Part shown: one piece after another, positions 36,091-44,658 of the stretch | Position numbering within the stretch: position 1 is the first letter of the stretch | Layout: every line of letters starts with the position of its first letter | DNA from: Orientia tsutsugamushi | GTDB taxonomy: Bacteria; Pseudomonadota; Alphaproteobacteria; Rickettsiales; Rickettsiaceae | NCBI RefSeq assembly: GCF_900327275.1 | Contig: NZ_LS398548.1 | Location: 248,001-312,000 of the forward strand | Direction: 5' to 3' | DNA: 64,000 nucleotides | Made by a program: the position numbers and the translations under genes | Notes under the pieces: model-generated | The model's database searches: none | Seen by the model: only the letters and a program-made list of their open reading frames with translations | What the model was told of the DNA's origin: nothing

Positions 36091-37626
36091 ATATAAATTA
36101 TATAGGTATGTAACTAACTCATGATATACTAAATTTTTAAAGCTACCTTTAATATCTTCTGTTAATGACAAAAATTTTGTTGTTAAGTCACGATCTGTTG
36201 TAATTGCTGATATGAGTGCTACATAAGCATGTTGGTTTGATGTAGAGATGAAAACATTTGAAACTTGGTGTTTTTTTAAAGTTAGCAATTGCTCAACAAA
36301 TTCTTTAGGAAGTTCTATAGTATTGTTATTTAATCTGGTTACTATTACATTTGGCTTTACAGTTAGTTTATATTTCTTAGCATCAGCAATAAAATTATCA
36401 GCATTAGTCGTTTGCTGAAACTTATTCAAAAGTTCGATGTTGCGTTCTCTGATAGTATTTTTTTTCCATTCTTCTTGTACTTGATTAAGTACATTATCAA
36501 ATTTTTCAACAGCACTAGGAATGATTTTTTGAATACTGACTATAATCAGCATCTTTGATGAAACATCAAGCGGATATGATGTTTCATGCTCTTCTAATGC
36601 AAAAATAGCATCAGCAACATTACTCAAAATTTTATTATTAGCTAATTTTTGCTTAGTTACATTATTTAATGTTAGTAGCTTTACATTTAGCATTTTAGCT
36701 ATTTCTGACGAATTACTGCCTGACGCTACTTCATCTTCCAATAGTGTTATAGTATCATTAAATAATTTATCAACCTGATGATTAACATATTTTTCTCTAA
36801 CCTCAGCAATATTTTTGGTAAAGCTATTTTTTTCTGAAAATTGATCACTATGAGTGCGATAGAATTCTTCTAGTGATTTGTTGTCGACAATAACTTTGTT
36901 TTTAAAATAATTGTTGTCAAGTACTATATAGCTAATATGACGCTGCTCTGGTTTTTCAAACTTAGATTGGTTATTATTGTAAAATTCTTGTAATTGTTCG
37001 CTTGATGGAGAATCAAGAGTTGGTTGTAGCTGTTCATTTTGCAAATCAATACTTACTAGCTGAATATTTCGTGTTTCAGCAGATAAATTAATAATATTTT
37101 TGGTTAGTATACTTGGAACATAGTTATTATTAATAAACTGACGTAATAATATTTCTGATAATTGCTGTTTTGCAGCTTGATCAAAATATTGTGGTTCACT
37201 GATATGTAAATTTTTGAGTATGTTTCTAAAAATATTGATGTCAAAATTCTGGTTATTATTAAAAGCTTTTGAATTTTGAATAAATTTAAAAACTGCTGCT
37301 GTACTTAAAGTTAAATTATATTCATGCGCTAATTGTTCTAATACGTGAGTACTTATTAAATTGTTTAATACTAGTTCTCTTATGTTATTTTGTGTAAGAA
37401 GATTTTGATCAGAATTTTGTGGTATTTGATGCATTGCTAGTTTTAGTGCTTGCATAAACTCGCTTTTAGTAATATTTTTAGCCTTAGAAAAAGTTACAAT
37501 GTCAGATCTATTATCATTTGAATGAAACATTGTACCTATGCTCCAGAAAACAGAGGCTAATATTAAAATTAATATTAAGATTTTAAACGCAATGCTATGT
37601 GAGGCTGTTCTTAATTTATTTAACAC
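36073..37626 (-). CDS. ppiD: PpiD/SurA-like periplasmic folding factor
   Basis: I place the start at the GTG at 37626 (517 residues) because the product then opens MLNKLRTASHSIAFKILILI, the typical PpiD start with one membrane anchor; an upstream TTG would add 12 residues. The N-terminal SurA-like chaperone module (about 40-180; FSKAKNITKSEFMQAL; QYFDQAAKQQLSEILLRQF) is clear, as is the linker TRNIQLVSIDL. The parvulin isomerase domain expected in the middle looks missing or very short; I see no characteristic His/Gly-rich core. PpiD sits at the inner-membrane translocon exit and helps exported proteins fold. Divergent from tpiA. Confidence 0.8.
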   Translation of the reverse strand: MLNKLRTASHSIAFKILILILILASVFWSIGTMFHSNDNRSDIVTFSKAKNITKSEFMQALKLAMHQIPQNSDQNLLTQNNIRELVLNNLISTHVLEQLAHEYNLTLSTAAVFKFIQNSKAFNNNQNFDINIFRNILKNLHISEPQYFDQAAKQQLSEILLRQFINNNYVPSILTKNIINLSAETRNIQLVSIDLQNEQLQPTLDSPSSEQLQEFYNNNQSKFEKPEQRHISYIVLDNNYFKNKVIVDNKSLEEFYRTHSDQFSEKNSFTKNIAEVREKYVNHQVDKLFNDTITLLEDEVASGSNSSEIAKMLNVKLLTLNNVTKQKLANNKILSNVADAIFALEEHETSYPLDVSSKMLIIVSIQKIIPSAVEKFDNVLNQVQEEWKKNTIRERNIELLNKFQQTTNADNFIADAKKYKLTVKPNVIVTRLNNNTIELPKEFVEQLLTLKKHQVSNVFISTSNQHAYVALISAITTDRDLTTKFLSLTEDIKGSFKNLVYHELVTYLYNLYKGEVK

Positions 37627-37706
37627 TGTAACTTGTATAATATTATGTATATACCAATACAATATTTAAGTATTATAAATCTGCAAGTAATTTTTTATCT
37701 TAAAGT

Positions 37707-38456
37707 ATGGAATCAATTGTAGTTTCTAATTGGAAAATGCACTTTAGTTTTTCTGAAGCTTGCAATTACCTAAATTTAATAACTAGCTTAAATAGCAATT
37801 TAAATATTGCTAGGATGATATTTGCTGTACCAAATTTATATTTATCTGGGCTTAAATTAAAATTTAATGACACATATCATTTTTCAGCTCAAGATGTAAG
37901 CATGATTACAGAAAGTAGTGGCCCATATACTGGTGAAATAAGTGCTAGTATGTTGAAAAACTTAAATGTGAACTATGCTATAGTAGGGCACTCAGAACGA
38001 AGGCTATTATTTTATGAGGATGCCAATACAATAGCATTAAAAGTAAGAAATTGTATCAATAATGCAATAATCCCAATTGTATGTATAGGAGAACCAATTG
38101 AAGCGCGAAAAAATAAAACATATCTTCAATATATAGCTCAACAGTTAAGTAGTATATCTTTTAGTTTTACTAAGAACATTATTATTGCTTATGAGCCAGT
38201 ATGGTCAATTGGCAGTGGTATGATTCCTACCATTGATGATATTTATGAGGTAGTAACTATGATTAGAGAAATACAAAATAGGCATATACCTCATAATATT
38301 GAAAATAGTGTTAAAATAGTATATGGTGGTTCTGTTTCAGCTAATAATATTAACCAAATTCTAACAGCTGGCGTTGATGGAGTATTAATTGGTAAGGCAT
38401 CTTTAAAATTAGAAAATTTAACTACAATAATAAAAACAGTTCAAGGTTTAGATTAA
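37707..38456 (+). CDS. tpiA: Triosephosphate isomerase
   Basis: 249 residues: substrate-binding NWKMHF near the start, YAIVGHSERR with the catalytic His, IAYEPVWSIGSG with the catalytic Glu, and the phosphate-binding VYGGSVSANN followed by DGVLIGKASL. It interconverts dihydroxyacetone phosphate and glyceraldehyde 3-phosphate. Rickettsiales generally lack full glycolysis, so its likely use is to supply glycerol phosphate for lipids. SecG follows after five bases. Confidence 0.97.
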   Translation: MESIVVSNWKMHFSFSEACNYLNLITSLNSNLNIARMIFAVPNLYLSGLKLKFNDTYHFSAQDVSMITESSGPYTGEISASMLKNLNVNYAIVGHSERRLLFYEDANTIALKVRNCINNAIIPIVCIGEPIEARKNKTYLQYIAQQLSSISFSFTKNIIIAYEPVWSIGSGMIPTIDDIYEVVTMIREIQNRHIPHNIENSVKIVYGGSVSANNINQILTAGVDGVLIGKASLKLENLTTIIKTVQGLD

Positions 38457-38461
38457 ATAAA

Positions 38462-38755
38462 ATGATGAATATACTACTTTTTATACATATTGTAATATCA
38501 GTATTATTAGTTACAGCAATATTACTTCACAAAACTGGAGCAGATAGTTTAAGTGGACTATCTGGTAGAAATGAAGGAATAGGGATTGTAACATCAAAAG
38601 CTGCTACCAGTTTTTTAACGCGAATAATTGTAATATTAGCTACATGTTTTTTTATTAATGCCATTATACTTGCTAATTTGTCATCTAAAAAAAATACAAG
38701 CATTACTGATAAATTGCAATTACAAGACAGTAATACTGTATCACTTGCTAAATAA
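38462..38755 (+). CDS. secG: SecG, protein translocase subunit
   Basis: 97 residues with two membrane spans (about 3-22 and 55-75), separated by the cytoplasmic loop LLHKTGADSLSGLSG, which is the SecG signature (usual form LLQxGKGAGLGAAFGG). It supports SecA-driven export through SecYE. It is in an operon with tpiA. Confidence 0.88.
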   Translation: MMNILLFIHIVISVLLVTAILLHKTGADSLSGLSGRNEGIGIVTSKAATSFLTRIIVILATCFFINAIILANLSSKKNTSITDKLQLQDSNTVSLAK

Positions 38756-39216
38756 AATTATGCTTAAGTGAAATATTAGATCCTCTGCAAAACTAAGAAG
38801 GAAGATGTAAAGGTTTTGCAAGAAGAACTGCTACAATTTTTTGCTTAATAGAGAACTTTTTCTTTTTTATTAGAAGGCTGAAAAATTTTTAGGACCAGAG
38901 TTCAATATTATGAATTATGTCATGTGGAGATATAGAAATATAATTCAAGCTTAAGAAAATGAATGAAATGAACACTAATTTCACTAAAATTTGAAAAAGT
39001 AGTTATGCTTTGTTCTTTTGTTCTTATGTCTTAACTTTTTGATTTGTATAAACAGTATCCCTACTTTATTTTATGTAAATTCTTATATCAAACTTTGCTA
39101 TTAAAACCATACATTGTAGTACATTCTTGACAGTAACATATTTTACTAATATACTCTACCACTACTGAGTTGTAAGTTTTGAAGATTCTTAAGAAAGTAA
39201 TTTAATGTTGTGTTAT
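38756..39216. other. Gene-free stretch upstream of tRNA-Arg
   Basis: Frames are closed throughout, and I see no recognisable gene remnant. A CTTATATCAAACTTTG string near 39085 resembles strings near 4764 and 4914. The promoter for the tRNA must lie in the right part. Confidence 0.35.
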
Positions 39217-39293
39217 GCACCTATAGCTTAACTGAATAGAGCACATGACTACGGATCATGAGGTTAGGGGTTTGAGTCCTCTTAGGTGCGCCA
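39217..39293 (+). tRNA. tRNA-Arg (anticodon ACG)
   Basis: The acceptor stem GCACCTA (39217-39223) pairs perfectly with TAGGTGC (39283-39289). The discriminator is G and CCA is encoded. The anticodon stem CATGA/TCATG encloses CTACGGA, giving anticodon ACG. The T loop GGTTTGAGTCC is standard. ACG, read with inosine, decodes CGN arginine codons. Confidence 0.95.
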
Positions 39294-39474
39294 TTTTTCT
39301 ATGCGATATACTAATTATTTATGGCACTTTGGACAAAAATATTATATTTTATGTCTCAATTGCTAAAAAATAAGAATTTTATAAAAATTATAATTCTTTT
39401 CATGAATTTTTTGCACAGCTCTTGATTGTAAGAACTGTGCTTCATTCCTTAAATCTTATTGTATACTATATTAT

Positions 39475-41055
39475 TTAGTTATTTGTTAATTTCTCTTTAA
39501 TAAGAGCTTTAGTATTATCAATACCAAATAGTTTTATGAAAGAACCTAGCCTTGGCCCATCTAATTGCCCAAGTAAAATTTGATACAGTTCTTGAAAATA
39601 AGACCTTAGATTACCATCATATCCATTATTTATGCCAATTTTATAGATTGCAGATTGAATCGTTTCCGCATCTGCTTCATATAAATCAGTTAATGTGAGA
39701 TCAATTTGCTCTAAGATTGTACGTTGCTGTATTGATGGTATCAGATATTTTTTTTGTACCTTCACGTAATCATTATAATACCTAATAGCGAACTCTATTA
39801 ACTGATCAAGATATGGACAGCTGATTGCAGATGCATCTGGTGCGTATTTGTTAATAAATCCCCATAATACGGATTTATTTTCTGGATTGCATACTGAAGC
39901 TAGATTAAGTAATAGACTGAAATTTAAATTATAGGTATCAATATTTGGAACCTTGCCTAAGTGAATATGATATACTGGATTAGCTAACCTAGCTACTTGA
40001 TCATCTGTTTGATGGTATTTTTTTATAAACGCTAAGTAATCATCAACATTTTTGGGAATAACATTAAAATGCAACCTTTTTGCTTTAGTAGGTGATTGGT
40101 AAATAAATAACAACATGCTTTCCATAGGAGCATAAGTTAACCATTGTTCAACAGTGATACTATTTCCTTTAGACTTAGATATTTTATCTCCTGTGTCATC
40201 AAGAAAAAATTCATAGAAAAATTGTATAGGAGGAATTCCATCAAGCGCTTGACATATTTTTGAATATATATGTTGATTTATCATATGGTCTTTGCCATAT
40301 ATTTCATAATCTACTTCTAATGCTGCCCACCTCATTGCAAAATCTGGTTTCCATTGTAGCTTACACCTGCCTTTAGTAACTTCTGTTTCAAAAATTTTGC
40401 CTGTATTATGATTCTGAAAAGTTATTGTACCTGCATCTTTATTAACTTTAATTGCTGGAATTTGTAATATTTTACCTGTTTCTGGACAAACTGGTAAAAA
40501 TGGACAATAAGTTGCTTGTCGCTCCTCACGTAATGTTGGCAACATAATTTCCATGATTTTTTCATAGTTTGCTAAAACTTTTAATAACATTTTATCAAAC
40601 ATTCCAGAATTATAGCATTTTGTAGCACTGTAAAATTCATATGTAAAATTAAACGTATTTAAAAATTGTATTAGCTTGCCGTTCATGTAGTCACCATAAC
40701 TTTTTGCCTCATTAAACGGATCTGGAATTGATGTTAAAGGCTTATCAAGATGCTTCTTAAGCATATCTTGATTAGGGAGATTAGTTGGTACTTTCCTTAA
40801 ACCATCCATATCATCGGAAAAGCATATCAGCTTAGTAGGTATATTGGATAGTTGCTTAAATGCTTCAATTACCATTACTGTTCTTGCAACTTCGCTAAAG
40901 GTGCCAATATGAGGTAATCCAGAAGGTCCATAACCTGTCTCAAATAAAACATATCCCTTAGATGGAACCTTATAGTTTAGTTTATTCAGGATTTTTTGTG
41001 CTTCAATAAATGGCCATGCTTTTGATTGCATTGCATGATTCAAAAATTCTAACAT
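39475..41055 (-). CDS. lysK: Lysyl-tRNA synthetase, class I
   Basis: 526 residues. The class I signatures are [14 protein letters not shown] (HIGH equivalent) and DKISKSKGN (KMSKS equivalent). [22 protein letters not shown] is characteristic of LysRS-I. This archaeal-type enzyme replaces the usual class II LysRS in many alphaproteobacteria. The C-terminal helical domain is complete (ending after [17 protein letters not shown]). It is monocistronic and divergent from dsbB; tRNA-Arg lies just downstream on the opposite strand. Confidence 0.96.
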   Translation of the reverse strand: MLEFLNHAMQSKAWPFIEAQKILNKLNYKVPSKGYVLFETGYGPSGLPHIGTFSEVARTVMVIEAFKQLSNIPTKLICFSDDMDGLRKVPTNLPNQDMLKKHLDKPLTSIPDPFNEAKSYGDYMNGKLIQFLNTFNFTYEFYSATKCYNSGMFDKMLLKVLANYEKIMEIMLPTLREERQATYCPFLPVCPETGKILQIPAIKVNKDAGTITFQNHNTGKIFETEVTKGRCKLQWKPDFAMRWAALEVDYEIYGKDHMINQHIYSKICQALDGIPPIQFFYEFFLDDTGDKISKSKGNSITVEQWLTYAPMESMLLFIYQSPTKAKRLHFNVIPKNVDDYLAFIKKYHQTDDQVARLANPVYHIHLGKVPNIDTYNLNFSLLLNLASVCNPENKSVLWGFINKYAPDASAISCPYLDQLIEFAIRYYNDYVKVQKKYLIPSIQQRTILEQIDLTLTDLYEADAETIQSAIYKIGINNGYDGNLRSYFQELYQILLGQLDGPRLGSFIKLFGIDNTKALIKEKLTNN

Positions 41056-41193
41056 TTAGTCTTATTTCAATAATTAATTATTAGAGCTAAAAAAACATTA
41101 TATAGTAGTTTTTACTTAAAAAATACTGTAAACCTTATTATAATAACTGTAAATTTGAAAAAAATTACTTACATAAACTATGATTGAATTGAA

Positions 41194-41742
41194 ATGATTG
41201 ATACAATATTAAAAGGATTAATACTGAATAGTTATCGAAGGTTCTTTATTGTATTAGCTATTGTTCCTGTTGTGAGTTTGTCTTTTGCTTACTATGTAGA
41301 ATATATACTTGAAGTAGCTCCTTGTACTTTATGCACTTACCAAAGGTGGCCATATTATATGTTGTTTTTTTTAAGTATATTAGGTATATCCTTCTCAAGG
41401 TTGAGTAATATTCTACATAAGGTTATAATATTGAATTTTGTAATATCTGCTCTTATATCAGGTTATCACTATGGAATAGAAAAAGAGATCTTTAGTGAAC
41501 CTAAAACTTGTAAAGTTAATACAATAATGTCAGAAAATTTGTCAGTTAAAGAAAGAATTAAATTACTTGAAACTATACCTGTAGTTAAAAGTTGTAAAGC
41601 TGTTCCATTTAAAATAATGAACATGTCTATGGCAGTAATGAACTTTCTATGGAGTATATTATTACTGTTATTTTGTTGCATAGTTAATTTATATTATTGT
41701 AAATATGCCAAGGCCAATATTTGTTCAAGATCGTCATGCTAA
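41194..41742 (+). CDS. dsbB: DsbB-type disulfide bond formation protein
   Basis: 182 residues with four membrane spans. The quinone-linked CxxC is in APCTLCTYQRWPYY after the first span, and the second periplasmic cysteine pair is in TCKV and KSCKAVPF. It reoxidises periplasmic DsbA and passes electrons to ubiquinone. The C-terminal 38 bases overlap the coq7 start at 41705 in another frame, so the two are coupled; both depend on ubiquinone. Confidence 0.92.
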   Translation: MIDTILKGLILNSYRRFFIVLAIVPVVSLSFAYYVEYILEVAPCTLCTYQRWPYYMLFFLSILGISFSRLSNILHKVIILNFVISALISGYHYGIEKEIFSEPKTCKVNTIMSENLSVKERIKLLETIPVVKSCKAVPFKIMNMSMAVMNFLWSILLLLFCCIVNLYYCKYAKANICSRSSC

Positions 41743-42250
41743 AATAACAGAAATGATTCGAGTAAACTACGCTGGTGAGTATGGAGCATGCAGAATTTAT
41801 AAAGGACAAATAAATTTTATAAATAATAAAACATGTAAAGCGCAAATTATATCTATGCTAGAACATGAAGAGGAGCATTGTGCTTTTTTTGCCAAGCAAA
41901 TACAAAATCGTAAAATTCGTCCAACATGCTTTATGCCATTATGGCATGTATTTGGGTATATATCAGGTGCTATTACAGCTATTACTGGTCCTAAATTTGC
42001 AATGCTTTATACTGAAGCAGTTGAGAATGCTATTGATCAACATTACCAAGATCAGATTAGGCAACTAGAATTAATATTTGCAGAACGTGAAAAAAAATTA
42101 ACAATCGCGATTAAAAGATTTCATCAAGAAGAAATCGAACATAAGATAATTGCAAAAACTTACTATAATGAGTTGAGTAAAATTGGTATAGTTTTTAAGA
42201 ATTTAGTAGAATCTATTTGTAACGTTGCTATATGCTTAAGTAAAAAATAA
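41705..42250 (+). CDS. coq7: COQ7-family demethoxyubiquinone hydroxylase
   Basis: 181 residues: a ferritin-like di-iron four-helix protein. The metal ligands are visible in RVNYAGEYGA, EHEEEHCAFF, EAVENAIDQHY and FHQEEIEHK. It hydroxylates ring carbon 6 late in ubiquinone synthesis. Together with COQ9 (57092-57697) and the UbiH-like monooxygenase (51540-52802) it gives three ubiquinone genes in this window. The start overlaps dsbB; the ATG is kept because MPRPIFVQDRHAKITEMIRV is the usual opening. Confidence 0.95.
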   Translation: MPRPIFVQDRHAKITEMIRVNYAGEYGACRIYKGQINFINNKTCKAQIISMLEHEEEHCAFFAKQIQNRKIRPTCFMPLWHVFGYISGAITAITGPKFAMLYTEAVENAIDQHYQDQIRQLELIFAEREKKLTIAIKRFHQEEIEHKIIAKTYYNELSKIGIVFKNLVESICNVAICLSKK

Positions 42251-42326
42251 CTCTAGTTTAGATAAATAAAATAAAAAAATTTAACTTAGTTAGTTGAAAG
42301 TGCATTTATAAAAGGAGTATGTAATT

Positions 42327-43019
42327 ATGCCTATACAAGATTTTTCAAAAATAATACATAAGGAAGGATATATATTTATAGTAATATCAGCAGCTGTAAC
42401 TTTCTTACTAGCTTCATTTAGTGCCGCGCTTGGCTGGATGGGAGCTCTTGCAACAATTTTTTGCGTTTATTTCTTTCGTAATCCTAATCGTGTAGTTCCT
42501 AAAGATTCAGGATTGGTAATTAGTCCTGCAGATGGTAGAATACAATCTATTCTTCATGCTATGCCACCACCTGAATTAGGTTTACTAGAAGAGGAAATGT
42601 TAAAAATTAGTATATTTTTAGGCGTACTTGATGTTCATGTGAATAGAATACCAGCTGATGGAAAAATTGTATCATTAAATTATAACCCTGGTAAATTTAT
42701 AAATGCTTCTTTTGATAAAGCAAGTATTCATAATGAACGTCAATCGGTAGTAATGGAGACTACTGATAAGCAAACAATAGTTTTTGTACAAATAGCTGGA
42801 TTCATTGCTAGAAGAATAGTTTGTGATTTAGAAGAAGGAAATGAGGTTAGTGCTGGTGATCGTTTTGGTATAATCAGATTTGGGAGTAGGGTGGATATTT
42901 ATTTACCTAAAAAAACTGTGCCATTAGTAGCTGTAGGCCAAAGCTGTATAGGAGGAGAAACAATACTTGCTGATTTTAAATCAAAAAGAATTGCACCTTC
43001 AAAGTATGACACTAAATAA
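42327..43019 (+). CDS. psd: Phosphatidylserine decarboxylase proenzyme
   Basis: 230 residues of the short type: N-terminal membrane segments, [25 protein letters not shown], and the self-cleavage site [10 protein letters not shown], where Ser becomes the pyruvoyl group. It makes phosphatidylethanolamine. A good AAAGGAG lies upstream. It is followed after 51 bp by pssA, which makes its substrate. Confidence 0.96.
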   Translation: MPIQDFSKIIHKEGYIFIVISAAVTFLLASFSAALGWMGALATIFCVYFFRNPNRVVPKDSGLVISPADGRIQSILHAMPPPELGLLEEEMLKISIFLGVLDVHVNRIPADGKIVSLNYNPGKFINASFDKASIHNERQSVVMETTDKQTIVFVQIAGFIARRIVCDLEEGNEVSAGDRFGIIRFGSRVDIYLPKKTVPLVAVGQSCIGGETILADFKSKRIAPSKYDTK

Positions 43020-43070
43020 TACATTACGCAGATAAAAAATTTAAATATCGAATAATGTATTAGAAATTCT

Positions 43071-43844
43071 ATGGGAAAATATCAGCTTTTTAAAAAGCCT
43101 AAATTAAGCTATCCAATGCCTTTTATTAAGTTGTTTCCTAGTATAATTACATTATTAGGGTTATCTATAGGTGTAAGTTCTATAAGATATGCGCTTGATA
43201 GTAAATGGGAGATAGCTGTAGTTTGTATATTAATTGCTGTAGTAGTTGATGGCATTGATGGTAGAATAGCTAGACTACTTAATGCTACTTCTACTTTTGG
43301 AGCAGAGTTAGACTCACTTTGTGATTTTGTTAATTTTGGATTATCAGCAGCATTAGTTACATATTTATGGCTAGCTCCTACTCAACAGCAAAAATTAGTG
43401 TCTTGGATATCTGTATTAGTATTTGTCATTTGTATAGCTATTAGATTAGCAAGATTTAATATTGGTATACTAAATAATGAACCTAGTAATAAGAAAAAAT
43501 ATTTTTTTGTTGGAGTGCCTGCTCCTGTAGGTGCGTTGTTATGTTTAATGCCTGTTATGCTAGATTTTGATATTCTTCCAATCTGGAACTTGCAAATTAA
43601 AAATTATAAACTTTGTATTAATATTTACTTACTAATTGTTGGTTTTTTGATGGCAAGCAGGATTCCTACATTTTCAATAAAGAATATTGTTATTAGACCT
43701 CAATATATTTGGATTTGTTTATTATTATTTGCTACCATAGGAGTTACTCTATTGATTTATCCATGGTATATTATTCCTGCATTTGCTTTAAGTTATATTA
43801 TTAGTATTCCAGTAAGTATAGTTATAGCTAGAAGAATTAATTAA
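43071..43844 (+). CDS. pssA: CDP-diacylglycerol-serine O-phosphatidyltransferase
   Basis: 257 residues with about eight membrane spans. The CDP-alcohol phosphotransferase motif is DGIDGRIARLLNATSTFGAE then LDSLCD, matching DGxxAR(x8)Gx3Dx3D with Ile for one residue. It makes phosphatidylserine for Psd. The operon psd-pssA ends at the terminator 43844-43881. Confidence 0.95.
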   Translation: MGKYQLFKKPKLSYPMPFIKLFPSIITLLGLSIGVSSIRYALDSKWEIAVVCILIAVVVDGIDGRIARLLNATSTFGAELDSLCDFVNFGLSAALVTYLWLAPTQQQKLVSWISVLVFVICIAIRLARFNIGILNNEPSNKKKYFFVGVPAPVGALLCLMPVMLDFDILPIWNLQIKNYKLCINIYLLIVGFLMASRIPTFSIKNIVIRPQYIWICLLLFATIGVTLLIYPWYIIPAFALSYIISIPVSIVIARRIN

Positions 43845-43881
43845 TATTGAATATAATTGTATTATATTCAATATTTTTTTT
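43844..43881 (+). terminator. Rho-independent terminator of psd-pssA
   Basis: ATATTGAATATAA (43844-43856) pairs perfectly with TTATATTCAATAT (43862-43874), followed by seven T residues. It overlaps the last base of the pssA stop codon, and the next gene starts only 13 bp after it. Confidence 0.8.
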
Positions 43882-43893
43882 AGTATAAAATAT

Positions 43894-44379
43894 ATGTTGT
43901 ATGCTAAATTACAGCATTTAGTTGCTTTACTTACTGCTTGGATTGGGCTGATGGGGCTAGGAGATGTATATCATCATCCATACTTAAGTTTGATATCTAT
44001 TTTCATAACTTATTTTGTATCTTTGTATTTCAAATTATTTTCTATTACGCCAGTTCCTATTATAAAATCTATGGTGTATTGTATATGGTTATTAGTTGAA
44101 GTAGTAAAATCTACTATAGTTGTTACTAGGCTTATTTGGCAAGATAATTTACAGCTTAATTCTTGTATGTTATGGCTAGAATTTAGTGAACTTTCTGAGG
44201 CAGAAAAAGTAATATATGCAAATAGCATTACTCTTACCCCTGGTACAGCAGTAGTAGACACAACTCAGGATAAAATATTAGTTCATGTTTTAAATGTAGA
44301 AAATGCTATACTAGATAACACTGAGTTATATGCTGATTTTCTTAAGCTAAAAAATAGAATATTAAAGATTAGGCAATGA
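43894..44379 (+). CDS. mnhE: Na+/H+ antiporter subunit E (MnhE/MrpE)
   Basis: 161 residues: N-terminal hydrophobic half, then the conserved segments PIIKSMVYCIWLLVEVVKST and ANSITLTPGTAVVD, followed by a soluble domain (ILVHVLNV). MrpE is an accessory subunit of the multi-subunit Mrp cation/proton antiporter. The stop overlaps mnhF (ATGA). A separate MnhD-like gene lies at 47685-49361 on the other strand. Confidence 0.92.
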   Translation: MLYAKLQHLVALLTAWIGLMGLGDVYHHPYLSLISIFITYFVSLYFKLFSITPVPIIKSMVYCIWLLVEVVKSTIVVTRLIWQDNLQLNSCMLWLEFSELSEAEKVIYANSITLTPGTAVVDTTQDKILVHVLNVENAILDNTELYADFLKLKNRILKIRQ

Positions 44380-44630
44380 TACTTATAGTAGGACTATTTA
44401 TTTTAACAGGATGTATATTTGTTTTAATAGTTAATTTTTTATTAGCTAAGTCTAATCTAGAAAGAATATTATATATTAACAGCTTAACTAATTTAGTATC
44501 TCTATTTATTGTATTTATTGGTATAAGTCATTACACTAGGTATTTTATTGATATATCAATAATCTACCTACTATTAAGCTTTATTGCAACGAATGCATAT
44601 ATGAAGTTTTATTTAAAAATTAATTATTGA
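44376..44630 (+). CDS. mnhF: Na+/H+ antiporter subunit F (MnhF/MrpF)
   Basis: 84 residues with three membrane spans, size and order as in MrpF. The segment AKSNLERILYINSLTNLV corresponds to the conserved loop and second span. It starts within the mnhE stop. MnhG, usually next, is not here; addB follows after 28 bp. Confidence 0.85.
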   Translation: MILIVGLFILTGCIFVLIVNFLLAKSNLERILYINSLTNLVSLFIVFIGISHYTRYFIDISIIYLLLSFIATNAYMKFYLKINY

Positions 44631-44658
44631 AAACAATCTGTTACTTAATATTTAGCAC

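Noticed and set aside
41865-42068. 67-codon plus-strand frame inside coq7
   Set aside because: Alternative frame of coq7, whose di-iron motifs fix the true frame.
44010-44261. 83-codon minus-strand frame
   Set aside because: Antisense to mnhE, which has clear family signatures.
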